NCBI GenBank assembly: GCA_025453675.1
Contig: JALOPW010000011.1
Location: 1-44,528, forward strand
DNA: 44,528 nt
Reading direction: 5' to 3'
Source: Methanolinea sp.
Lineage (GTDB): Archaea > Halobacteriota > Methanomicrobia > Methanomicrobiales > Methanospirillaceae
Position 1 is the first letter of the stretch; each line of letters begins with the position of its first letter. Shown piece after piece: positions 9,228-16,075 of the stretch. The notes under the pieces are model-generated. The model ran no database searches. It was not told the DNA's origin and worked only from the letters and a program-made list of their open reading frames with translations. A program made the translations under genes and the position numbers.

Positions 9228-9809
9228 ATGACCGAGCCGGTGATCATTCTCGAACCGGGAGATGAGAGGGCACAGCACATTGCACGGGCATTATCGAGCA
9301 GAACTGCAGGGAAGATCCTCGATATCCTCTCTGACGGTCCAAGGCCACTCTCATTCATTGCAGAACAACTCAGTATCCCCCTCACCCAGGTAAAATACCA
9401 CGTTGACAACCTCCTTGATGTTGGAATCCTCGAAGTAACTGAAGAGAAATACAGCGTGAAAGGACGCCGTGTGAAAATTTATGGGCTAAAACATCAGGTT
9501 CTCGTGGTCGCACCAAAGATGGTGAATCTCAAGGCAATGCTTCTCAAGTATTCCTCAGTGTTCGGGCTGTTTCTGCTGGTAACTCTTGCCCTCACTGCGA
9601 TCCGGGACCATTTCCTCATCCTCCAACAACCACCGCTCCTGGGAGGGGGCAGTCTCGACCTGGTTCCCGAACAGCCGCTTGTATCCTCAATTATGGAGAA
9701 CGTTGGTTCGGAGTCGACCATCGTTTTGCTATTCTGTGCAGGCGGATGTGTAGCCATAGCCGCAGCGCTCATAGCAGAGCTGTTCCTGAAACGGAAGGGA
9801 CTGGAGTAA
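9228..9809 (+). CDS. Membrane-anchored winged-helix (ArsR-like) transcriptional regulator
   Basis: A 193-residue protein with an N-terminal winged helix-turn-helix (about residues 18-90: ALSSRTAGKILDILSD, then PLSFIAEQLSIPLTQVKYHVDNL as the recognition region, then a wing with YSVKGRRVKIYGL). Two predicted transmembrane segments follow, at about 110-128 (VFGLFLLVTLALTAI) and 165-185 (IVLLFCAGGCVAIAAALIAEL). The loop between them should be extracytoplasmic. This architecture is frequent in Methanomicrobia and haloarchaea and suggests a one-component system sensing an envelope signal. GGGGGT just before the ATG supports the start. The adjacent upstream genes encode exported DUF333 proteins, plausible targets or partners; this is inferred from position only. 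Confidence 0.82.
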   Translation: MTEPVIILEPGDERAQHIARALSSRTAGKILDILSDGPRPLSFIAEQLSIPLTQVKYHVDNLLDVGILEVTEEKYSVKGRRVKIYGLKHQVLVVAPKMVNLKAMLLKYSSVFGLFLLVTLALTAIRDHFLILQQPPLLGGGSLDLVPEQPLVSSIMENVGSESTIVLLFCAGGCVAIAAALIAELFLKRKGLE

Positions 9810-9881
9810 ATCGCCTCGCACCCTATACTGCCTCCCTTCACTTCACACCTTTCCTGTTCTTTCCAGTGTCAATGTACCTTG

Positions 9882-9900
9882 CCCGGACCTCTCTTCCGGG
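9882..9900. terminator. Hairpin between convergent genes
   Basis: CCCGGA (9882-9887) and TCCGGG (9895-9900) form a perfect 6-bp stem with a 7-base loop. It sits in the 136-bp gap between the 3' ends of the regulator gene (plus) and cofC (minus), so it may help end transcription from either side. There is no U-tract of note next to the stem, so this call is tentative. Confidence 0.35.
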
Positions 9901-9945
9901 CCGAACCGGGTGTGGTGAAACGATTAAAAATTATGATCGATACCC

Positions 9946-10581
9946 TCAATCCCGTTTCTCTCTCCTCTCCACTCCAACCCTTCCCTTCTCGATGGCCAGG
10001 GCAAATCCAAGGCCCTCCAGGTATTCCCTGCTCCTCCCCTGCCCATGGATAAGGAGCTCCACCAGGTCATCTTTCTCGTCCACGTCCGTGTGCAGGCGGA
10101 AGGTGTCGACAATCTCGCAGGAGAGCCCACGCTCATGTGCGATCCGGGTATGTTTGAGGAAACTCGCCCCATAATAATCAACTCGGAAGGCCGAACCCCT
10201 GGTGAGGTAGATAGCATTGGTGCCCCCACCCCTCCCGGGAACCAGGGCCACCTGTTTCCGGGTGGAGATGAGCCGCTTCACCGCTTCAGGGGTAGAGAGC
10301 GGGAGATCCGCCATGATTATCAGCACTGCCCCCTCTGTCCGGGCAAGAAGCGCGTTCAGGGTCTCGTTGAGCCCGCCCGGGATGACCTCCACCGCCGCCC
10401 TGTCACAGGAGCAGGGTTCGGTGGAGATGATCCTGGGCTCGCACCCTGCACCCAGGACTGCCTCCACAACGTCTGCGAGCATCTCACGGGCAAAAGACTC
10501 CCTCTCCCCCTGTTCCAGCACGCAGGAGAGCCTGGTCTTCGGGTTCGCGGGCTTGAAAGGGATGAATGCGGTAACCGGCAT
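9946..10581 (-). CDS. cofC: 2-phospho-L-lactate guanylyltransferase
   Basis: CofC makes the dinucleotide intermediate of coenzyme F420 synthesis by transferring GMP from GTP to 2-phospholactate (or a related three-carbon acid). The 211-residue protein begins MPVTAFIPFKPANPKTRLS, the sugar-nucleotidyltransferase-like fold with the substrate-gripping Lys/Arg. It continues with GGLNETLNALL, the metal-binding IIMADLPLST, and a GRGGGTNAIYL loop characteristic of CofC. It is transcribed away from cofG, so the two F420 genes share a divergent promoter region of about 116 bp. Confidence 0.93.
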   Translation of the reverse strand: MPVTAFIPFKPANPKTRLSCVLEQGERESFAREMLADVVEAVLGAGCEPRIISTEPCSCDRAAVEVIPGGLNETLNALLARTEGAVLIIMADLPLSTPEAVKRLISTRKQVALVPGRGGGTNAIYLTRGSAFRVDYYGASFLKHTRIAHERGLSCEIVDTFRLHTDVDEKDDLVELLIHGQGRSREYLEGLGFALAIEKGRVGVERREKRD

Positions 10582-10697
10582 TACTTTCTCTCGTTTATGC
10601 CTGCACCTTCAAATACCTCGTGATCAGGGTGCCATCCCTCCCCTTCCTGGATATGGCTCATTCATTAGGGATCACACCGATTGAAGATGAGAACGAG

Positions 10698-11696
10698 ATG
10701 CCAACGAGGATTATCACTTACTCGCGGAATGTGTTCCTTCCCCTCACCACCGTCTGCCATAACCGGTGCGGGTATTGTTCTTTCCGCACCCCGGTGCACG
10801 AGGGGTGTGTGCTTCCCCCGGGCCAGGTGGAAGAGACCGTGCGCCGGGGGGCATTACTCGGGTGCACAGAGGCCCTCTTCACCTTTGGAGAACGGCCCGG
10901 CCTCGAACCCGGCTTCCATGACATAATCGCCCGGACCGGATTTTCCGACATCCTGGACTACTGTTACGATCTCTGCAAGAAGACGATCTCGATCGGGCTC
11001 CTCCCCCATACCAACGCCGGCATCCTTACCCTCGAGGAGATGGAGCGGCTCTCAGAGGTGAATGCCAGCATGGGGTTGATGCTCGAGACCACGGCGTACG
11101 TGGATGCACACCGGAACTCGCCGGGAAAGGACCCCGCCGTGCGCATCGAGATGATAGAGAATGCAGGGAAGCTTCGGATCCCTTTCACCACAGGCCTTCT
11201 CCTGGGGATCGGGGAGGAGATGGCGGACAGGGAAGAGGCACTCATGGTCATCCGTGACCTCCACCGGCGGTATGGCCATATCCAGGAGGTAATCATCCAG
11301 AACTTCTGTCCGAAGGAGGGCACCTCCATGGCTGGCTGCTCTCCCGTCGACCCTGAGGAGATCTGCCTCACCATCAGGATGGCGAGAGATATCCTCCCCG
11401 GCGAGGTGGCTATCCAGATCCCCCCAAACCTTGCGGATGCCGCATCTCTCATCCTCTGCGGGGTCGACGACCTGGGAGGCGTCTCCCCCCTGACTATCGA
11501 TTATGTAAATCCTGATCACCCATGGCCACAGATCCAGGAACTGGAGCACCTGATCGGGGATGCCCGGCTGGAGGAGCGGTTGTGCATCTATCCCAGGTAC
11601 ATAGAGAAGGGATGGTTCCCGGAGCGACTCACACCCCTTATAAGGCAACTGCACCAAATGGTACTGCAGAGGAGCGATCGCAGTGCTGAAGGGTGA
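10698..11696 (+). CDS. cofG: FO synthase subunit 1, radical SAM (7,8-didemethyl-8-hydroxy-5-deazariboflavin synthase)
   Basis: Radical SAM enzyme that, with CofH, builds the deazaflavin chromophore FO of coenzyme F420. The 4Fe-4S motif is C20-HNR-C24-GY-C27 (CxxxCxxC), preceded by the family N-terminus IITYSRNVFLPLTTVC. Further CofG features are ALFTFGERP, GLMLETT, and PFTTGLLLGIGE. The reading frame is open from a GTG at 10620, with an ATG at 10653. The ATG at 10698 is chosen because it begins where the family normally starts and leaves room for an AT-rich promoter (10609-10617). None of the three has a strong ribosome site. The gene overlaps purC by 14 bases, so it leads a mixed F420/purine operon. 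Confidence 0.92.
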   Translation: MPTRIITYSRNVFLPLTTVCHNRCGYCSFRTPVHEGCVLPPGQVEETVRRGALLGCTEALFTFGERPGLEPGFHDIIARTGFSDILDYCYDLCKKTISIGLLPHTNAGILTLEEMERLSEVNASMGLMLETTAYVDAHRNSPGKDPAVRIEMIENAGKLRIPFTTGLLLGIGEEMADREEALMVIRDLHRRYGHIQEVIIQNFCPKEGTSMAGCSPVDPEEICLTIRMARDILPGEVAIQIPPNLADAASLILCGVDDLGGVSPLTIDYVNPDHPWPQIQELEHLIGDARLEERLCIYPRYIEKGWFPERLTPLIRQLHQMVLQRSDRSAEG

Positions 11697-12390
11697 CCTG
11701 CTCTATGCGGGCAAAGCAAAATCAGTCTACCGGACTGATCAGGAGGGTGTCTTCCTTGTGGAGTTCCGCGATGATATTACCGCATTCGATGGGGGGAAAA
11801 AAGATGTCCTCTCCCGGAAAGGGTACTTCAATGCCCGCGTCTCCGCATATCTCTTCCGCCACCTGATGGAGAGGGGAATTCCGACCCATTTCATCGAAAT
11901 GGCGGATGATCGCCGGATGCTGGTCAGATCTCTCTCGATGATCCCGCTCGAGGTGATTGTACGAAACATGGCTGCCGGATCGATGAGCCGGAACTATCCC
12001 ATCGCGGAGGGGACTCCACTCCATCCCCCGGTCATCGTGATTGACTACAAAGATGATGTACGCCATGATCCCATGCTCAACGACGACCTGATCATGGCAT
12101 TAAAGATCCTCAATGCAGGGGAGCTTGCCAGGGTCAAGGAGATGGCCCTTGCGGTCAATACGCACCTGATCCGGTTCTTCGACTCGCTTGGTATCACCCT
12201 GGTGGACTTCAAACTGGAGTTCGGGAGACTGAACGATGAGATCATGCTGGGAGATGAGATCAGTATGGACTCCATGCGCCTCTGGGACACCAGCACAGGT
12301 GAATCACTGGACAAGGACGTATACCGCTTCTCCAAGGGGGACGTGATGGAGGTGTACCGGCGTGTGGCAGACAAGATCTGTGCAGGATAA
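11683..12390 (+). CDS. purC: SAICAR synthetase (phosphoribosylaminoimidazole-succinocarboxamide synthase)
   Basis: Purine pathway enzyme that condenses CAIR with aspartate using ATP. The 235 residues show the ATP-grasp-like N-terminus LYAGKAKSVYRTD, the substrate site DDITAFDGGKKD, the signature PLEVIVRNMAAGSMSRNY, and the C-terminal LVDFKLEFG and DEISMDSMRLWD. The start is GTG (11683) inside the end of cofG, with GAGGAG about nine bases upstream. It is followed by purS 15 bases later. Confidence 0.96.
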   Translation: MLKGDLLYAGKAKSVYRTDQEGVFLVEFRDDITAFDGGKKDVLSRKGYFNARVSAYLFRHLMERGIPTHFIEMADDRRMLVRSLSMIPLEVIVRNMAAGSMSRNYPIAEGTPLHPPVIVIDYKDDVRHDPMLNDDLIMALKILNAGELARVKEMALAVNTHLIRFFDSLGITLVDFKLEFGRLNDEIMLGDEISMDSMRLWDTSTGESLDKDVYRFSKGDVMEVYRRVADKICAG

Positions 12391-12405
12391 GGAAGAGGGA
12401 CCGCA

Positions 12406-12651
12406 ATGATGTATCTGATCCGAATAACCATCGCCCTGAAAGAGGGGATGCTCGACCCGGAGGCAACCGCTATCCGGAACGCCCTGGCAAATCTGGGATA
12501 TCCTACCGACGACCTGAAATCCGCACAACAGTTTTTGATACGTTTTGAGGCGGGCTCCGAGAAAGAAGCCAGGGAACAGGCCAAGGGCATGTGCGAGCGT
12601 CTCCTGGCAAACCCGGTCATTCACCGCTACGAGATCGAGGTCCTGCGATGA
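12406..12651 (+). CDS. purS: Phosphoribosylformylglycinamidine synthase subunit PurS
   Basis: Small subunit of the three-part FGAM synthase (PurLSQ), which converts FGAR and glutamine to FGAM; PurS bridges PurL and PurQ. The 81 residues match the family in length and pattern: IRITIALKEGMLDPEATAI, then ALANLGY, and a C-terminal beta strand ending YEIEVL. Two adjacent ATGs (12406, 12409) could start it; GAGGGA lies upstream of both. The stop overlaps the purQ start (ATGA). The large subunit purL is not in this window. Confidence 0.95.
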   Translation: MMYLIRITIALKEGMLDPEATAIRNALANLGYPTDDLKSAQQFLIRFEAGSEKEAREQAKGMCERLLANPVIHRYEIEVLR

Positions 12652-13370
12652 GATTCGCGGTGGTCCAGTTCGGGGGAAGCAACTGCGACCGCGATGCCAG
12701 TTACGTCCTCTCGGAGATCTGCGGAATTGATACCGACCTCGTATGGTACAAAGACGGCCTCACCCGCGAGTATGATGCGGTCATCCTTCCGGGAGGGTTC
12801 TCCTACGGGGACTATCTGAGGGCCGGGGCAATTGCCGCCCGGACCCCCGTGATGGATGATGTCCGGCGTCTCGCCCGGGATGGACGACTGGTACTAGGCA
12901 TCTGCAACGGCGCGCAGATCCTGGCTGAGAGCGGGCTGGTGACAGGGATCTTTACCATCAACGCCTACCCCAAGTTCATCTGCCGTTGGACTCATCTCCG
13001 GGTGGAGAGGGCAGACACCCCATTCACCGGCCTCTATACCCAGGGAGACGTGATCAGAATCCCCATCGCCCACCAGGAGGGAAGGTATGTACCTTCACCG
13101 AGAGCCGTCGGGGACCCGGCAGGAACAGGATGCGTGGCTTTCAGGTTCTGCAATGAGAACGGGGAGCTTTCCAGTGAGAGCAATCCCAATGGTTCGTATG
13201 ATCATATCACCGGGATGCTCTCTCCTGAGGGCAACGTGCTGGCCATGATGCCCCATCCCGAGCGGGCATCGGAGAGCGTCCTCGGGTCAGAGGACGGGAG
13301 ACTGATCTTCCTCTCCATGATCCGGCATATCGAGAGGGAGACAGAAAACGGGGGAGATAATCGTGCCTGA
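12648..13370 (+). CDS. purQ: Phosphoribosylformylglycinamidine synthase subunit PurQ (glutaminase)
   Basis: Class I glutamine amidotransferase subunit that releases ammonia for PurL. The 240 residues contain VVQFGGSNCDRD at the N-terminus, PGGFSYGDYLRAGAIAA, the nucleophile motif GICNGAQIL (C86), and the His-Glu pair in MMPHPERAS near the C-terminus. The reading frame is open 57 bases further upstream, but the ATG at 12648 gives the conserved N-terminus and the usual ATGA overlap with purS. Its last eight bases overlap the next gene. Confidence 0.96.
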   Translation: MRFAVVQFGGSNCDRDASYVLSEICGIDTDLVWYKDGLTREYDAVILPGGFSYGDYLRAGAIAARTPVMDDVRRLARDGRLVLGICNGAQILAESGLVTGIFTINAYPKFICRWTHLRVERADTPFTGLYTQGDVIRIPIAHQEGRYVPSPRAVGDPAGTGCVAFRFCNENGELSSESNPNGSYDHITGMLSPEGNVLAMMPHPERASESVLGSEDGRLIFLSMIRHIERETENGGDNRA

Positions 13371-13650
13371 TGATGAATTGGAGTCTGAAATACTGGAATG
13401 GGCCAGAAAATACGCACAGGAGCAACACTGGGTACTCAATCCTGATCACAAGAAACTGGACATCGTAATCCGGGGCCTTGCGCGGAACCAGAGGAAGTTT
13501 GGGGAGCGCTACTGCCCCTGTCGCCTGCGAACAGGCGATCCCGCAAAGGACAGGGACATCATCTGCCCCTGTATCTTCCACAGGGACGAAGTCGACCGCG
13601 ACGGGATGTGCCACTGTCACCTGTATTTCCGAAAAGGAAACCCTATATAA
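13363..13650 (+). CDS. Ferredoxin:thioredoxin reductase catalytic subunit-like protein
   Basis: A 95-residue protein with the six-cysteine pattern of the FTR catalytic chain: C51-P-C53, C68-P-C70 and C83-H-C85. In the plant enzyme four of these bind a 4Fe-4S cluster and two form the redox-active disulfide. The family motif GERYCPCR and the end GMCHCHLYF are clear. It therefore probably passes electrons from ferredoxin to a thioredoxin or other disulfide protein. No variable subunit gene is nearby, as is normal in archaea. It starts at GTG (13363) after GGGGGAGA, overlapping purQ by eight bases, and ends the cofG-purCSQ unit. Confidence 0.92.
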   Translation: MPDDELESEILEWARKYAQEQHWVLNPDHKKLDIVIRGLARNQRKFGERYCPCRLRTGDPAKDRDIICPCIFHRDEVDRDGMCHCHLYFRKGNPI

Positions 13651-13704
13651 TCTCCCTTTTCCCTATGAAACGCACATGAGACTGTCGGGTCACATGCCCC
13701 CCTG

Positions 13705-13729
13705 ATGAAACCACGGATGCGGTTTTCAT
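13705..13729. repeat. Palindromic element A (degenerate member)
   Basis: A 25-base imperfect inverted repeat with outer arms ATGAAA and TTTCAT and an inner CC/GG pairing that needs one bulged T. It has the same length and outer arms as the elements at 13773 and 13869, but a different core. Confidence 0.6.
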
Positions 13730-13772
13730 ACCAACACACTATGAACTCCTTTCAGGATTTCGGACATAAATC

Positions 13773-13797
13773 ATGAAAATGGCGAAGCCATTTTCAT
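13773..13797. repeat. Palindromic element B (perfect member)
   Basis: A perfect 25-base palindrome with arms ATGAAAATGGC and GCCATTTTCAT (11-bp stem) around a GAA loop. It is the clearest member of the family and would form a stable hairpin in RNA or present a symmetric binding site in DNA. Confidence 0.85.
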
Positions 13798-13799
13798 TA

Positions 13800-13821
13800 G
13801 AACATCGCATTCGCGATTTTC
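13800..13821. repeat. Palindromic element C (variant core)
   Basis: Inverted repeat with core ATCGC (13804-13808), loop ATTC, and GCGAT (13813-13817), flanked by GAA/TTC pairs with one mismatch. It lies two bases after element B. Its right half, ending TTTTCATG, resembles the arms of the other members. Confidence 0.55.
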
Positions 13822-13868
13822 ATGAATTATGCCTATTTTCCCGTAAAAAGGGCACATATAAGGTTAAT

Positions 13869-13893
13869 ATGAAAATGGCTGCGCCAGTTTCAT
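13869..13893. repeat. Palindromic element D
   Basis: A 25-base inverted repeat. The left arm ATGAAAATGGC is identical to element B, the loop is TGC, and the right arm GCCAGTTTCAT has one A-G mismatch. The loop and mismatch differences from B show that the copies have diverged while the pairing was largely kept. Confidence 0.8.
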
Positions 13894-14065
13894 GAATACG
13901 TATGCGGGTATCTCGAAGAGAATCATGTAGTTTTTTTGCTCTTCGCTATCTGGTGTGGGTAGGATTGATGAACCGGATACAAATTGTTGGGGCTGTCCGA
14001 CCCCACACCCCCATATGCGATGCCGGGCCGCCGCCCCCGAAATTGCCGCGAAGGTTCCACCTTTC

Positions 14066-14102
14066 GAAAATGAGGCAGCACTTCGGCTGCCAATGGATTT
14101 TC
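14066..14102. repeat. Nested inverted repeat
   Basis: Inner stem GGCAGC (14074-14079) with GCTGCC (14086-14091) around a six-base loop ACTTCG. Outer arms GAAAAT (14066-14071) and ATTTTC (14097-14102) also pair. The outer arms echo the GAAAAT/ATTTTC ends of the 25-base elements 200-300 bases upstream. Confidence 0.6.
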
Positions 14103-14359
14103 CTTGATGGGGGGGTTATCCTGAAACCATGTACTACACACGAAAAGCGGCGGCGGTTCAGTGACTGAATTGGTATACAGATAACAACCTCGATTCAGTT
14201 TCCCCACACAAAATAGCGATGAGGCAGTTTTTTACATAGAATACGCGCCCTGGACGTTCATATTCAGCATACGCAGGGCACAAAGGCAATCAGACATGTT
14301 TATTCAGGATATACCTGGATCTGGTCAATTTCGGAGCAACGCCGATATCCCGCTGCAGG

Positions 14360-16015
14360 TTAATGAACTCCGCCATCGCCACCGGTAGAGAGAACCTTGT
14401 AAATGGCATAAAACCCGATCCCGATGGCAATAATATATGCAAACACCGCCAGGTAATACACCAGTTCCGGGAGTGGGAGCTGGGCTTCCCGAAGGATGAA
14501 TGAAGAGCCCACCACCATGCCCGAGACGATCAGGCCGATCAGCACCTTGTTGCTCGTCCGGTCGAGGGCCATCTGTAGCCGGCGGATGTCGGTGTCCACG
14601 ATATCGATCTTGATGGTACCTGTCCCGAGCTGTTTCAGCATCTGGTTGACATTCCTCGGCATGTCCAGGAACCCATCCATCGCCTCAAGCATGGAACCCC
14701 CTGCACGGGACATGATCTGATCGACCAGAGACTCCCTTTTACTGAAACGGACCATAAAGCGCTCTGACTCCTCCTTGAACCGGAACCCGGGGTCGAGGGT
14801 CACCCCCACATCGAGGACCATGATGATCACCTTCAGCATCAGCATCAGGTTTCCTGGCACCTGGATGCGATACTCCCGGAGGATGGTAGTGAAGGAATTG
14901 GTCATCATGGTGAAGTTGTACTGCCCGATAGAGGTCCCTTCCGCCTCCAGCATGGCGATATAGATCTCGTCCCTGAGAATCTCCCTCGATTCCTCGGGAA
15001 TCTTCACGGAGAGCCCCTCCAGGGACTTCAGCATCATCCCGGCGTCCTGGAGTATTATGGCATTCAGGAGCTGTACGAACCAGAAGCGGCGTTCGGGGCG
15101 GATGATCCCTATGATCCCGAAGTCGAGGAATACGAGTGTCCCCTCGCGTGTCACCAGGAGGTTCCCGGGGTGAGGATCACCATGGAAGAACCCGTGCTCG
15201 AAGATCTGGGTCATATAGGCAAAAAAACCGATTTGGGCGATCTTTTTCGGGTTGACGCCGAGGGCCCGGATGGCGGGAACATTGTCTGCCCTTACCCCCT
15301 CGATGAACTCCATTACCAGCAGGCGCCTGCTGCTGTACTCCCAGAAAATCTTCGGGACCTTCACCCCGTCGAGCTCCCGCATGTGAACTCGCAGCAGGTC
15401 GGCATTCTTTCCGTCCCTTGCGAAGTCAAGTTCTTTCCGGATCTGGGCAGAAAAGTCCTTTATGATGCCGCGGGGGTTGTAAATCCGCCACTCGGGCACA
15501 CTCCTCTCCGCACGGCGTGCGAATGACTCGAGGATCATGATGTCGGTCTCGATCACCTCTTCGATTCCGGGCCTCTGCACTTTCAGTGCCACAGGGGTGC
15601 CATCCTTCAGCCTTGCCCGGTGAACCTGTGCGATGGACGCAGACGCAAGCGGCTCCTCTTCTATCTCGGAGAAGCACTCGTCAAATGCAGGGCAGGAATT
15701 CCTTATGGCCTCGCTGATTACCTTGAACGGGAGGGGGTTGGTGTGGTCCTGCAGGAGTTTTAATTCCTCGACAAGCCCCGGGGGGAGCATGTCCTGTCGC
15801 GTGCTGATTATCTGCCCGAACTTCACATAGGTGGGCCCCAGTTCTTCAAGAGCCATCCTCATCCGCTGGTACTCGCTCGCGGCAGACTCTACCGGGGAAG
15901 TGCGGCTGAGCCGGAATTTATGCACGCCGGGAAAAAGACGCTGTACCACAATTCCGAAACCGTACTTGAAAAGAATGTCTGCGATCTGCCAGTAGCGACG
16001 GAATTTGGTTACCAT
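14360..16015 (-). CDS. ubiB: UbiB/AarF/ABC1 family atypical protein kinase
   Basis: Membrane-associated kinase-like ATPase of the UbiB (ABC1/ADCK) family, which supports isoprenoid-lipid or quinone biology in other organisms. Family motifs are clear: YVKFGQIISTRQDMLP (the KxGQ motif), the Ala-rich loop ASASIAQVH, VALKVQRPG with the ATP-binding Lys, ELDFARDGKNA, the catalytic FFHGDPHPGNLL and the metal-binding LVFLDFG. Two transmembrane helices close the protein (VLIGLIVSGMVVGS and LAVFAYIIAIGIGFYAIY). The frame is open from a GTG at 16075 that abuts the gltX stop. The ATG at 16015 gives the usual family N-terminus and 551 residues, and is preferred. It is the last gene of the superoperon and sits near isoprenoid genes, which fits a lipid role. 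Confidence 0.9.
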   Translation of the reverse strand: MVTKFRRYWQIADILFKYGFGIVVQRLFPGVHKFRLSRTSPVESAASEYQRMRMALEELGPTYVKFGQIISTRQDMLPPGLVEELKLLQDHTNPLPFKVISEAIRNSCPAFDECFSEIEEEPLASASIAQVHRARLKDGTPVALKVQRPGIEEVIETDIMILESFARRAERSVPEWRIYNPRGIIKDFSAQIRKELDFARDGKNADLLRVHMRELDGVKVPKIFWEYSSRRLLVMEFIEGVRADNVPAIRALGVNPKKIAQIGFFAYMTQIFEHGFFHGDPHPGNLLVTREGTLVFLDFGIIGIIRPERRFWFVQLLNAIILQDAGMMLKSLEGLSVKIPEESREILRDEIYIAMLEAEGTSIGQYNFTMMTNSFTTILREYRIQVPGNLMLMLKVIIMVLDVGVTLDPGFRFKEESERFMVRFSKRESLVDQIMSRAGGSMLEAMDGFLDMPRNVNQMLKQLGTGTIKIDIVDTDIRRLQMALDRTSNKVLIGLIVSGMVVGSSFILREAQLPLPELVYYLAVFAYIIAIGIGFYAIYKVLSTGGDGGVH

Positions 16016-16075
16016 TTCATCACGCCTGTCCTGTAAGGGGGGGGTGATTCGGGACCCCTCACCTGATAGTATCAC

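Larger units (their letters stand above)
13651..14359. other. Non-coding segment with palindromic repeats
   Basis: About 709 bases lie between the 3' end of the FTR-like gene and the 3' end of ubiB, so the flanking genes converge. No ORF here looks like a protein: the reading frames give low-quality, Cys/Arg/Pro-biased translations. The first half is AT-richer than its surroundings and carries four 25-base palindromes of one family. The second half has further inverted repeats: CGAAGAG/CTCTTCG at 13914-13920 and 13939-13945, and a nested one at 14066-14102. A CACATATAAGG TATA-like string lies at about 13853-13863. Confidence 0.7.

Noticed and set aside
13705-13893. CRISPR array
   Set aside because: The repeats are palindromic with irregular spacing (3, 47 and 43 bases) and variable cores, and no cas gene is near.
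13902-14168. 88-codon frame in the non-coding gap
   Set aside because: Translation is low-complexity (Pro/Arg/Cys) and crosses several inverted repeats; no ribosome site.
16050-16070. Strong Shine-Dalgarno-like AGGTGAGG on the minus strand between gltX and ubiB
   Set aside because: No ATG, GTG or TTG follows within a useful distance in the ubiB frame, so it does not define a start.
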